Below are positions 22,587 to 33,442 of a stretch of DNA of 64,000 bases, piece by piece. Position numbers and translations under genes: made by a program. The notes beneath the pieces were generated by a model that saw only the letters and a program-made list of their open reading frames with translations, made no database searches and was not told the DNA's origin. Every line of letters begins with the position of its first letter. Position 1 is the stretch's first letter. The stretch comes from Lecanosticta acicola (Eukaryota; Ascomycota; Dothideomycetes; Mycosphaerellales; Mycosphaerellaceae): positions 124,001 to 188,000 of the forward strand of contig CAVMBE010000032.1 in NCBI GenBank assembly GCA_963674455.1, given 5' to 3'.

Positions 22587-22931
22587 CTACTGTTCCGTCT
22601 TACTCTGCTTTCCCTCTTCCTCCATGCCCTCGCATCCCACTGCCTTTCCCGCCAGCTCTTCTGCCTTTCCAAATCCAGTGGCGTTGGGGTCTCGGTTGGC
22701 GCTGGCGGCTTTCATGGCGTCGACACCCGCTTTCTTGTCGTGCTCGCCGCTCTGTTGCCATTCGGCGGAGCCAGTGACGCTGCCGACGGTCGCCTGTTCG
22801 ATTTCAATACCATACATTAGCGAGAGGGAGATCTGTTTCCTTCGGACTCTGTTTTGTTTGATTACCTCTGCTTGGCCTTTGACGTATTGGGCGTGCCCGC
22901 CGATCAGGGTTGGGTTGTTGGAGTCGGACAT
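22587..22931 (-). CDS. Small CsbD-like stress protein
   Basis: Exons 22931-22866 and 22793-22587 around a 72-nt intron encode 90 residues. The segment GGHAQYVKGQAEATVGSVTGSAEWQQSGEHDKKAG matches the CsbD-like repeat pattern (GxxxxxxGxxxxxxGxxTG), and the protein is hydrophilic, Ala/Gly/Lys/Glu-rich with no Trp-rich core beyond one Trp. CsbD-like proteins are common in fungi and are usually stress- or starvation-induced; no molecular activity is established. It is transcribed toward MED16, and their 3' ends are only about 125 bp apart. Confidence 0.8.
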   Translation of the reverse strand: MSDSNNPTLIGGHAQYVKGQAEVIKQNRVRRKQISLSLMYGIEIEQATVGSVTGSAEWQQSGEHDKKAGVDAMKAASANRDPNATGFGKAEELAGKAVGCEGMEEEGKQSKTEQ

Positions 22932-23346
22932 TGCGATGTGCTTGCGTCGCTTCTGTTGTGATTGTAATAACTTTGAGATCCGTTCAAACTCGTTGCTTGA
23001 AGCAGGAAAGTGCGCGTTGTGTTGGAGGCGACAACATATATATGAAGGCATCACATGCCCGATGCCCACGCAGTCGGTGACGTACTATGAGGTCAGCAGT
23101 CTGGAGCTGGAGCTCGCGTTGATCATTGAGATCGGAAAAGCTTCGATTGGGGCATGTTGCAAATATGTTCATTGAGAAAGAAGATAATCTCTACTCATTG
23201 TTGTGACTGGAAAACTTCCTCCGTCTCCGTAGAACATCGCCCTTCGCACCGAGAGCAACGCTTCCAAAACATGAAACCATCCAACAACGCCGTTTCGCCC
23301 GCAGCCCTGCCTTCTTTACGTTCATGATTCGTCCGGTGATGGGATT
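22932..23346. other. Intergenic region: CsbD-like gene promoter and RAD51 3' flank
   Basis: About 415 bp containing the promoter of the small CsbD-like gene. No gene seen. Confidence 0.5.
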
Positions 23347-24448
23347 TCAGTCCTTCTCCAGGTCCTTTGGCTGTGGGTCGTTGATTCCACTCTCGGTAAT
23401 GGCAAACATGCAATCTGCCTCTGGCAAACAGGGCGAGTCATAGATCTTGCAGATACGCGTCTCGCCTCGGCCCTTCTTCAGCGACAGGCGGGTGGTCGAA
23501 GCGTGGGCGATGATGTTGCCACCAATGGGCTTCTTGGGATCCGGGTTGAACATTGCCGAGGGGCCACCATCTACCTGCGCAACGACCTGGTTTGTGATTA
23601 CGACGGCGATACCGAACTCGTCGGCAAGTCTTTGGAGTGTGCGCATGAATTTGGCCAGATGAGTCTGTCGATTGGAGAGCTCGCCACGGCCGTTGAAGTC
23701 AGTCCGATACAGTGATGTAGCGCTGTCGACGATAAGCAGGGAGAAGCGAGTCTCTGTCATCATCTGAGCAGCCTGGTTAAGCAGCTGAAGTTGGTGGTCC
23801 GAGTTATATGCGCGTGCGTATGCGACATTGTCCAACACTTCTTCTCCAGACAGCCCGTATCGATCGGCGACAGCAAGCAGTCGCACTGGGCGGAAAGTTC
23901 CCTCCGTATCGATATACAGACACTTGCCCTCGCCGCCGCCCATGTCAAACGGTAGCTGGCAAGTTACCGCCAAGGTATGGCAAATCTGGCTCTTTCCCGT
24001 TCTGAACTCTCCGAAGAGCTCTGTGATGCTACCCGTCTCGATGCCGCCTGCTAGTAGTGTATCCAGCTGCTTTGAGCCGGTCGTGACGGATATGAGTTCT
24101 GATCTTCGCTGGTGCATCTCCGTGGCAGTCGTGAATCCCATGGGCACAAGCTTCGATGCTGCAAAGGCAAGTTAGCGGCCGACTGCGGATGGTGGACCGA
24201 ACATTGCTCTTACCTTCGGTTAATACCTTGGTCGCCTTCTGCTCCGAGACGCCTTTTATTGTCTCGAGAATCTTTCTGGGGGTGTACGCTATGCTCTCGA
24301 CGGTATTGTATCCGGCATCGACGAACAGCTGGACGTCGCGCTTCGTGAGGCCTGCCGTTCCCTCCAGCACCGAAAGTGGCGAGGGCGCACCCGGACCGCC
24401 GGCGAGTCCATCTTCGTAGCCCGTCTGTGTGTGATCGTCGTCGGACAT
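23347..24448 (-). CDS. RAD51: RecA-family recombinase Rad51
   Basis: Exons 24448-24214 and 24158-23347 (55-nt intron) encode 348 residues. An acidic N-terminus is followed by the helix-hairpin-helix domain (LTKRDVQLFVDAGYNTVESIAY), then the RecA core: Walker A GEFRTGKS near residue 128, the YIDTEGTFRP strand, Walker B LLIVDSAT near 219, loop L1 and L2 region (RGELSNRQTHL, NQVVAQVDGG) and the C-terminal PCLPEADCMFAI. Rad51 coats single-stranded DNA and catalyses strand exchange in homologous recombination. The start at 24448 gives MSDDDHTQ; upstream in-frame codons lack an ATG. Two ACGCG cores lie within about 110 bp upstream of the start, compatible with MBF-type cell-cycle control. Confidence 0.96.
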
Positions 24449-24849
24449 TGTGTTGTGTTGTGTTGGTGGATGCACAAGTTGAGGCGATTTGGGATGGGAT
24501 TGTTGGAGGTTGCAACCTTCCCCAGGCTTTCAAGGTCAACGCGATCTGGCCGAGACGCGACAGTCCGTGCGTTCGCCACAACGGGGTCCCACGACACGAG
24601 ATCACGTGCAGCGTGTCCCCAAGAATGGACACTGCAACTTTTTGGGGAAACCCTGCTCACATGATGCTCCAGCTTCAGCGCGGATCCCGAGGTTGCTCTT
24701 CAGCATGGCATGTGAAAGGTCCATAGTCCTCCCGCCTCTACCCACCAATTCGCCGTCTCTCCTTGCCGACCTCTTCCTCCGCCATCTTTTCGGTCGCCTC
24801 GATGGATAGTACATCCTGCTAGTATCCAAACGGCGCCAATCACATCACA
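24449..24849. promoter_or_regulatory. Divergent promoter region RAD51 / peroxisomal ABC transporter
   Basis: Contains two ACGCG cores (24539-24543 and 24555-24559), each matching the MluI cell-cycle box core that MBF binds in fungal DNA-repair gene promoters. The match is short and its use here is inferred. Confidence 0.5.
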
Positions 24850-27121
24850 ATGGCGATACAGCCCCTCCCACTGTCTGTTCCCGTCTCGAATCGATCGCTC
24901 AAGAAGTTGTTGAGCGACCTCACCACCCTCTATACCAACAATCGTACCCGTGTCTCGAGGACAATATATGTCGCGCTGACGCTGGTGTTGATCCACCGAG
25001 TCAGAGGCGCCATCAAAGAGCAGAAAGCAGCGGCCGCCAGAGCTGCAGAGAACAGACGCAAAGGTCTAGCGGGAGAAGAAGGCAAGAAGAAGAAGAAAAA
25101 GGTTGAACTGAATCGGGAATTCTTTCGCAATCTCGGCCGGCTTCTGAGGATATGCATACCCACCTGGAAGAGTAGAGAGGCACGACTATTGCTGAGCCAT
25201 TCTGTATTCCTGGTGCTGCGGACACTCATGAGCTTGTATGTCGCTGAGCTTGATGGACGCCTTGTCAGTGCCCTGGTGCGAGGGAAAGGCAAAGCCTTCC
25301 TCAGAGGCTTAGTATGGTGGATGATTGTCGCCGTCCCAGCGACCTTCACCAACTCCATGGTGAGCCCGGTGAAATGCATCGTGAACTGTCCTCCACTAAC
25401 TCTCGCGTTAGCTTGCTTACCATCAAACAACACTCTCACTCGCGTATCGATCCCGACTCACGAACCACATTCACAATCAATACCTTGGTAACATGACCTT
25501 CTACACTTTATCGGCTCTCGACGATCGAATCAAGAACGCCGATCAACTCATCACCGTCGATGTCTCCAAGTTCTCCAATAGCCTGGCTGAGCTCTACTCT
25601 AGTCTCTCGAAGCCTCTATTGGATCTGATCATTTACAGCTGGAGCCTATCAAGAAGCGTTGGAGGTGAAGGATTGTTTGCTATGAGCTTGATGGTGCAGC
25701 TCAGCGCAAGTGTCATGAGAGCCTTGACACCGCCTTTTGGGAAATATGTGGCCGAGGAAGCCCGCCTCGAAGGTGAATTCCGAGCACAGCACTCCCGTCT
25801 AATTGACTACAGCGAGGAGATAGCCCTGTACGATGGGCATGAGGCCGAGAAAGATACCGTCGACAAGGGCTACTTCACTCTCATCAAGCATGTCAACCGC
25901 ATTCTCCGGAGAAGATTGTACCACGGTGTCATGGAAGAATTCGTCGTCAAATACTTCTGGGGCGCGCTTGGCTTGCTTCTATGTTCTGTACCGGTATTCT
26001 TTAAGCTACCTAGCGCACTTCCCGGGAGCAACAGCGCTGGCGACAGAACAGAAACATTCGTGACGAATCGGCGCCTGCTACTGTCGTCAAGTGACGCCTT
26101 TGGACGCCTCATGTTCTCATACAAAGAGTTGTCAGAACTGGCGGGATACACGAGCAGAGTCAGCATGCTGTTGGAAGTCATAGCCGACATCCAGCGAGGC
26201 CACTTTGAGAAAGCCCTAGTCTCATCCGCGTCAACGGAATCGAACGCCGCTGTCCTAGCTGGTCGGGGAGAGCTATTAGAAGGTGAAGACATCAAGTTCG
26301 AGCATGTGCCAATCGTCTCGCCCAACGGCGATGTCCTGGTGAAAGCCCTATCATTTCACATTGCGAGAGGAGACCATCTACTCATTGTCGGGCCCAATGG
26401 CTGTGGAAAGAGCAGCCTGTTTCGAATCCTAGGGGGTTTGTGGCCTGTATACGGTGGCAAGGTCAGGAAGCCTCCCAGCGAAGACATATTCTACATACCC
26501 CAAAGGCCCTATCTTAGTAAGGGCACCCTGAGACAGCAGATCCTATATCCGGACAATCTGCTGGACATGCGCGCCAAAGGGATCACCGATCAGGACTTGA
26601 TTAGCATTATGCAAAGCCTCGGACTGGAGTCGCTGCTTGAGCAAGTCAACACAAAGCCTCCTACTGTTGATCACATTGGGCCCAATAGCCCTGTCGAGAG
26701 CCGCTCGAGGCCAGCTACAAGTGACACGGGCGTGCTCGATGTCGAGCATGAGTGGGCAGACGCACTTAGCACAGGCTTTCAGCAAAGGATAGCTGCCGCC
26801 CGACTTTTCTATCACAGGCCCAAGTACGCAATCCTCGACGAGTGCACGTCGTCGCTAACACCGGAAGCTGAGAAGACCATGTATGATGAGGCGAAGCGTC
26901 TTGGGATTACCCTGATGACCGTATCCCATAGGCGGTCGCTTTGGAGATACCATGGCTGGATCCTCCAATTCGACGGACAAGGCGGGTACGTGTTCACCGC
27001 CTTGGACGCCGAGACCAGGCTGAAGCTGGAAGACGAGAAGGAAGAGCTCGATCTGCAGCTCAGAGCGGTGCCGGAATGGGAGAAGCGAATTGCCGAACTC
27101 GAGGCTGGTGGGCAGCAATGA
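24850..27121 (+). CDS. Peroxisomal ABC half-transporter (ABCD family, Pxa-like)
   Basis: Exons 24850-25359 and 25412-27121 (52-nt intron) give 739 residues. After an N-terminal anchor and Lys-rich segment comes the ABCD transmembrane region with the RLTNHIHNQYL and DEEIALYDG-like (SEEIALYDG) motifs. The C-terminal ATPase has Walker A GPNGCGKSS near residue 500, Walker B YAILDECTSS near 642 and the switch SHRRS. By family, two half-transporters pair in the peroxisome membrane to import long-chain acyl-CoA for beta-oxidation; the partner is not in the window. The ABC signature reads LSTGFQQR instead of the canonical LSGGQ-type motif. Whether this is Pxa1 or Pxa2 I cannot settle. Confidence 0.88.
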
Positions 27122-28078
27122 TTGCCAACATCAGCCCACCCACCCGGGTTCTGCTCCTGTCGGATGAGCTCTTTGTAGGATCACGATTTGGTGGTGTGTT
27201 GCAGTGTCTTGGTTTGTATCAGCTTGGGAACTGAGGATTCGGTACGGAAACTCAGGGCTGGAAAGGCGATATCTACCGTCCCATCCAGTGTAACCACACA
27301 GATTCAAACACGAGAGCTGACAGCAGTTCCAGCAGTGCATCGCATCCGTGTACCTGGGGATGAGGCGAACAGCATGAGCGACGCTTCTGTCCGCTGGTTG
27401 GCAGTTGGCTTCGGGCGGCCTCACTTTTTTGAACGGCTTGCTGCGCCTCACGGTTAGCTAGCGCTGAGTGCATCCTCACGCCTGGACCAACAGTACCGCT
27501 AGGGCGATTCGCATGGACGATTTGATGTGTCATGATAGATATGTAGCCAATTCCCAACATGTGCTGCTACTCGTCACGAAAGAACTCGCTTTTCATTGTG
27601 CTTCGGCTTGGTGTGCCTAAGGCAGCCAGACCGCCTCCTTCCCCTTCTCTCTTCGAATCTCCAGCTCCGACAGAACACAAGGATGTCTGCTCCGACCAAA
27701 ACCCGTGGATACATGACTCGTTATTGCGTCCGGACAACAGCTCACCGTTACTAACGTTACATCATCCTCCGCACCTCACGCCAGACAGACCACACAGTGT
27801 TGAAAACGTCCAGCTTTTCTCCCGTCGTCCACTGGTATTTCCACGGAAGTGTGTCTTGCTATCCTACGAAGTTCCGCCGGAGAATCAATCGCAGACCCCC
27901 TACCCTCCATTCCGCCCATGTCGATGGTTTTCATGAGGTCGCCTTTCTCGCCGACGGTCCTGTTATGCAGAAGCGCAGAAGGTCAGCTGATGTTAAGACT
28001 TGTATGTACCAACGGACAGAAACCCGGCAACGAGCTTCGTACCGAGGGAAGCACTGGGGTGGCTTTCGCCTTTAGGAA
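27122..28078. other. Convergent intergenic region, about 960 bp
   Basis: Lies between the ABC transporter stop and the stop of the Cys/His-rich protein gene. Plus-strand frames at 27559-27936 and 27849-28196 have no recognisable domain and no convincing introns. I see nothing supportable here. Confidence 0.5.
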
Positions 28079-28879
28079 TCATACCTCTACGCTGCCTGCT
28101 GATTCCAGGTATGGGACAGAATTGCTGCCGAGGCGGCCAGTACCTCTAAGCTCTTGCTCTTGGACGTCATTTATGACTCTGGTACGCCATAGATGATGGA
28201 CGAGTCCCGGATCTGCTGTTTCCCCAATATGGCCACCCTCCGGATGACTTTCCAAGATGTGACCTTGACGGACGGACCATGTGCGCTCTCCAGACGATGT
28301 TGTCGCACTCCAATCACAGGCCTGGAACGGACATCTGAGTGTCTGAGGAATTTGCCCTCGCAAGTGAGCCTTGCTGTGTGTGTCACAGTCACTCATGCTC
28401 TCGGACTGCTGCTTACATCCCAGGAACGCGAAATAACAGTACCAAGGGGACGCCAGTTGAGATTGCGTTGGAACTTCAACCAGACATCCGTCCTCGTCCA
28501 GGAACTTCTGATTGGGATACAAGATGGCGCTTGCATTGCTTGTGAGTACTGAAGATGGACTTCGAAGGCTGCCGCGTGAATCGACCAGCGAAGGGGTACC
28601 GGACGAAGAGGCGGAGCTCACACAGCTGCCGGCCGTCAATGCCATCGAGGAGGAATTCGACGCTACCGAAGGCGCGTGTCTTGGAACAGCTCGTTGCGAG
28701 TAAGAAAAAAAATATCGAGGGGTGTCAAAGCGCTGCTGAAAGTCAGGTCGTCCATGGCTATCCCAAGCGCCTTCATTCACAAGTCTTTGAGTTCGGCCAT
28801 TCCGCAGGTCAGCGAAGCTCGGCGCCACACATGCATTGTCTAGCTCTGCATTCGGATCCTCGGTGCCATTGCCGGCCAT
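28079..28879 (-). CDS. Hypothetical Cys/His-rich protein, zinc-finger-like
   Basis: A single 266-residue frame with a Ser-rich, disordered first half. From about residue 140 it has SPWYCYFAFLGC, then spaced His residues (CDTHSKAHLRG), a second pair RCPFQAC, then HILESH, and a C-terminal LVHHLWRTRVIND...RGTGRL block. The two Cys-pair/His-pair units resemble tandem C2H2-like fingers; the pattern recalls uncharacterised fungal proteins with a W-x-x-x-x-I-I/V-D ending, but I cannot name the family. The last codons read GAG|GTATGA, which also looks like a splice donor, so a further exon downstream is possible. Function unknown; a nucleic-acid or regulatory role is only inference. Confidence 0.65.
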   Translation of the reverse strand: MAGNGTEDPNAELDNACVAPSFADLRNGRTQRLVNEGAWDSHGRPDFQQRFDTPRYFFSYSQRAVPRHAPSVASNSSSMALTAGSCVSSASSSGTPSLVDSRGSLRSPSSVLTSNASAILYPNQKFLDEDGCLVEVPTQSQLASPWYCYFAFLGCKQQSESMSDCDTHSKAHLRGQIPQTLRCPFQACDWSATTSSGERTWSVRQGHILESHPEGGHIGETADPGLVHHLWRTRVINDVQEQELRGTGRLGSNSVPYLESAGSVEV

Positions 28880-31445
28880 CCCGCTATTCTCCGTGTTGGT
28901 GCTGGACCTCTCGCGGTCGAAGGGTCAAGGGATGACGACAGTTCTCTATGAGGTGTGAGGTTTCCAGAAGTCACCAGAGGCTGATGGGAGTCTTTACGGG
29001 CGAATGAGCGGGCCTTGGTCATTATAGACCGTCTCCTGGGCTCGTTGGCTCACCACATGAAACGTCAGTCTGCAAATAATATCTGGAGCCTTGTCTATGT
29101 GCGAGCATCAAGTGGTCTTGTGACGGCCATGCAGTGTGGAGACTCTTTGCTACTCCCGATTCGGACACTCCGGCGGATGAGGATACAACTCTGGAATGAG
29201 CAAAACTCACATTAGACCTCATTGCAAGCTTGCGTGAGACATCTACAGCGTGTAGTGGGACCGCGTTCCCAGACAGACCATTCGGATGATGCCTAGGAGT
29301 CGCCTGGAATCATGGGACATTCTATACGAACTGTTGACAGGTTTCGAACACGTCTCTTCGAATGGGTCCGGATCTTCGTGGAAGCACCAAATCTTTTCCT
29401 ACAGCCTAGATCACAATCGTGTCCGTTCAAGATCGTGCAGCAGAGCAGTTAACCATGGCAGCGGCGCTCAAAGATTTTGACTCCTTGTGACCATGATTGT
29501 TCATGCCGGCCCAGCAACGATAGCCACACCCGGAAGAGGCGAAGCCTCGTGAAAATGGCGCCGGAGCCCCGCGACAACACCTTCCCAGTAGACGCTGAAT
29601 CGATGAATAGGAACTCCTGGAGCCCGCTCAAAGGGGCCGCGCTGGTCTGACGATCATTGGCTCTGGCGGCTGGACCGGTGAAGCTGCACGGCAGCTGTGC
29701 AGTTACTGACAAGGCGCGATGCAAGCTGACGACTGTGCGCAGCAGAGCGCCAAACGCTTCATCACGAAACGTTTAACGCTTCCGCGATTTCATGTGAAGG
29801 CGTCGCACGAAAGACACAGTCTCTAATCGCGTCGCTGGGTCTCTGTTCGCTACTTGGGTGCGAGAACCTGTCAACGGGAAATATCTGGCACAGGCCTGAA
29901 TCTTCCTCCTCGACGACCGCTTACCGTGTTGATTTGTTCGATGCAACTCCGACGAACCTCACGCTATTCGAGAATTTCAATCTACGAGAATTACCTCCGC
30001 TAGATTTGGCAAGTTGGTACGGAGTCAGCTCTTGATATCTCTTGCCTTCACGATGTACACATCCTCAACAGGTTGTGGGAGCGGGGTGAGTGAAGCGTAT
30101 ACCATCTTGTTGTGCACAGCAATACAGGTAAGGCTGGTTCACTGCATTGAAAGAGCACGAGCTCACACTTCATCGTAAGGATACTCCTTGTGTTGGAGAA
30201 ATGTATTGAGCGTTAGCAAAGGACATGTTGGAGAACTGTTGCTGCCCAGGGCAAATTCGGGCTCGAGGTATGTCTGTTCAATTTCTGTGCATCTCAGCTC
30301 TCGTCTGACGTCGCATGAGTGGTGATGAAGCAGCAACATCATAGCTTGTCGATTCTCGAATCTCAATGAACGAGCAGCCAGCGTGCGAACTGAAGCTACA
30401 ATGAATACAGAAGACGCGGGAAGCGTCACCGTCTTTTGCGACAGACTCGGTATGCAAAGCTACGATGCTCCTTCCGCTATCGTCATATGGCGAAGTCATC
30501 ATAAAGCGAAACAGTTGTGATACAGAGAAAGTCACCTGATAATCATGCATGTCGTAGACCTACATTGCTAGCAGCGCGCACGTTTCCGCGTCACATGCAA
30601 GACTTCCATTCTCTTGTTTTGGCAAATAAACAAAATCCAAATCTGCCGTCTCAAGAACTCCTGGAATGCAGAATCTTGAAGCGGCGGTAGATTCGCAGGC
30701 TATCTAGGGATGTCGTTCGTGCCATGTAATCGGGCTGGGTCTGTGTTGGGAGGATTGAGTTTGGAGATGCACTGGGTATGGGCATCTAGAACAGCACAGC
30801 TTACATGCCATTCGCAATATGCCTGTCAAGTGCCCCAACAAGGGCGGAGACTCGCCGCAATAAGGTGTTGAAGTTTGCGAAGAAAAGTCAGTTGTGGGAG
30901 AGACGGGAGAACTGTAGAGGGAAGCGATAGATTTTTAGCGCGGTCAAGAGAATTGGCCCCTCACAAAAGTAGTGCAACTGCGGACCGAGCCATTCGAGCC
31001 GCTAGCCGGCTTTCACATGCTCCGTTGAATTCCCACCTCTCCTCCACCTGCTGGACCTGCCCCTTCGCGACCTGCACCACGCCGCTACATCCATCGTAAT
31101 CGTAATCCCAGATCTGCCGGCCGTCCTCTACTCGTGCGCAGTACTTCTGGTCCTCGGTTGTATGCGATTCAAGTCCAGACTCGACACGCCGTCGCCCTCA
31201 CGCCCAACATCCACGCAGCATCCTTGCGCTATCCGCCGTACGCGAGGCACACGTCGTGCTTTCGAAGCAAGACCTCTCATCGCTCGGAACCACAAGACGC
31301 CTGTCATCGAGAGGGTGAATGAGAGAGCGTATTGTTGCACACCATATGCCCAAGGCGATGAGACCATGATCAGTCTTGGCTGCAAAAGTTACAAATCTCT
31401 GAGACAAAAAACACACCTCGCAAGGCGCTCTATACGCGGCAGGCA
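28880..31445. other. Gene-poor stretch of 2.57 kb upstream of the bHLH gene
   Basis: By far the longest stretch without a gene in this window. Frames are short on both strands (longest about 95 codons) and lack domains. It must contain the promoter and probably a long 5' leader of the bHLH gene, including an upstream frame at 31162-31449. No transposon ends, terminal repeats or tRNA were seen. Confidence 0.55.
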
Positions 31446-31449
31446 ATGA
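31162..31449 (+). other. Upstream ORF overlapping the bHLH start codon
   Basis: A 95-codon ATG-initiated frame (starts MRFKSRLDTPSPS, very Arg-rich) whose TGA stop overlaps the ATG of the bHLH gene as ATGA at 31446-31449. It has no domain. If it is within the transcript it would strongly limit translation of the main frame unless ribosomes reinitiate or skip it. Whether the leader starts upstream of 31162 is not visible from sequence. Confidence 0.4.
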
Positions 31450-33442
31450 GCGAGAAGAGTGACCAGAGCGACCAACAAGAGGCGCCAGAGCAGACATCCA
31501 AAATGGCGGCCGCAGCGGCATCGTACCAGCAGAGCCAGCTGCCCGGCGGCCACCTGGGCCCAGGTATGGACAATACGTTCCACGGAGGGCAACAACAGTC
31601 AGCTATGAATTTCGGAGGTACGATGGATAAGAATATTGTGAACGCGCTATTGTGCACAGAGAAGCTGACCTATTGTACCGCTGTTCAGACAATAGCTTAT
31701 TCGCGTTCGACAATTCGGATCTCTCCTCATTGTCCGTGGACTCCAATCAGCAACCTATATTAAATCAAAACGACAACCACTACCTTTCTACATTCTTCGA
31801 CAATCCAAGCATCATCACCAACGAATTCAATCCCTTCGACTTCAGCCCAAGCGCAGAGCAGCGACCTACTGCCAACGGCAATCCAAGCTTGTTTGCTGGA
31901 GCTTTCTTCGACTACAACAGCGGCACGATCAACCCGAATACGCCAGGCGCATATCAACGGAATAGTAGTCAGCCGAATGCAGCCGCTCTGAGCGCCGACG
32001 ATTACACGGCCGCATCGACTATTCACAGCTTGAAGGCGACCAGCTCATCAAGCTTCCAAGCAAATCCGAACGGCCTTGGCGGTGCTTCGTGGGGTGCCTT
32101 CATGATGCCGCAGCAAATGCCGCTGAATATCAGCATGGGCAACGCTCCGCTCGTCGGCGCAAATGGTCAAGCCCCTCCTCAGTTCTTTGCTCACCCTCAG
32201 AACATGTCGATTGCGCCCGGCACCTTTCCGTTTCAGCAGCAGCAACAGCGATCACATGCGCAGAACGGAAACTCCCGCAATCAGCAGGTGCGCCCTCAGT
32301 TCAACTCACACCACAGCTTCACTGCTTCGTCCAGCTACCAAGGCCAGAATCGTCCTCAACAACCTCAAAACCCTCAGTTCCAAGGACAGCAACAACAAGC
32401 GACTCCTCCGTCTCAAGGCGGCCGTCCACCACTCTATCAATTCGGCAGCGACCAAGGCTTCGACGGCAATCGTTATTCCAATTCATCAGCTGCGCCGCAG
32501 CCAGACGGCAAAGCCAACAATCTACTTGGTGTGCCTGGTGCTGTTCAGGCTGCGCGCACTCCATATCAGAACGGTCAACTCCTTCCGCCACAGCAACAAG
32601 CTGCTCAGTGGGCTGAGATGGCTAGGCGAAACGGCGCTCAGTTCCCAGATGCTCACGACCACAAACGTCGCAAAAGTGGTGAAGGTCAATCTTCTACCCC
32701 GCGGGCGATGCACGGCGACATAGGATACGACACCTTCGCAGATGGCTCCGCCAAGCGTCGGAGATCCAGCCTCACTCGCCATCCCTCGGAGCTGCCTGGC
32801 TCACCCCTGCTTCAAGAACAAGACCGCAGCTTGCTTAGGAACAAGCGTGAGACCCTCTCTGACGCACAAAAGCGCGACAACCACATCCAGTCTGAGAAGA
32901 AGCGACGCAACATCATCAACCAAGGGTACGAAGACCTGAACCGGCTCGTCCCCTGTCTTGCCAGCGGCAAGTCTGGTTTGTCGCGCTCGGAATGCCTGCA
33001 AGAGATTGCATGCTATCTTGAGTCCTTGATACGCGGTGCCGACTCGGCCATGAATTGGCTGAAGGTGTCGCGGCAGGAACTGGGCAGCTACAACCCGCGC
33101 CCTGCTCCACCGCCTCCGCCTCCATTTGGACATCCACCGCAGCCTCAGATCCAGCGCCCTCTTCTTCCGCCATCAGCCCAGACACCGCGCCCAGCTCCTC
33201 AACAAGCCCAATATCCGGCGCCTCAAGCTCAGCAACCGCCAGAGCAGCAAGTTCCGCGCCCACCGCCACAGTCACAGCAGCAAGCTCCCCAGCAAGTTCA
33301 CGAACCCGCTTCTCAGCCACAGCAACCGGGCACAGAGCAAGTCCAGAACACGTCGCAGCAGACCCAGGGAGCGCAAGCGCCACCCCAGACTCCAGGGCCT
33401 GTCTTCAAAAGCGAGGGCAACGGTCTCCCGCCCAGCGAATGA
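31446..33442 (+). CDS. bHLH transcription factor (Ino4/Myc-like helix-loop-helix)
   Basis: Exons 31446-31617 and 31689-33442 (71-nt intron) encode 641 residues. Most of the protein is Gln/Asn/Ser/Pro-rich low complexity. A bHLH domain sits near residues 410-475: basic region KRDNHIQSEKKRRNIIN, helix 1 GYEDLNRLVPCL, loop with GKSGLSRSE, helix 2 LQEIACYLESLI. The His-x-x-Ser-Glu-Lys-Lys-Arg-Arg arrangement predicts E-box binding, as in Ino4-type factors. A basic RRSSLTRHPSELPGSPLL segment precedes it, and the C-terminal 120 residues are Pro/Gln repeats. The target pathway cannot be told. The long leader and upstream ORF suggest post-transcriptional control. Confidence 0.85.

Noticed and set aside
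30322..30393. Second snoRNA candidate: GTGATGA at 30322 and CTGA at 30390 with plausible spacing
   Set aside because: No terminal stem and no guide I recognise as complementary to rRNA; a C/D spacing like this arises by chance.
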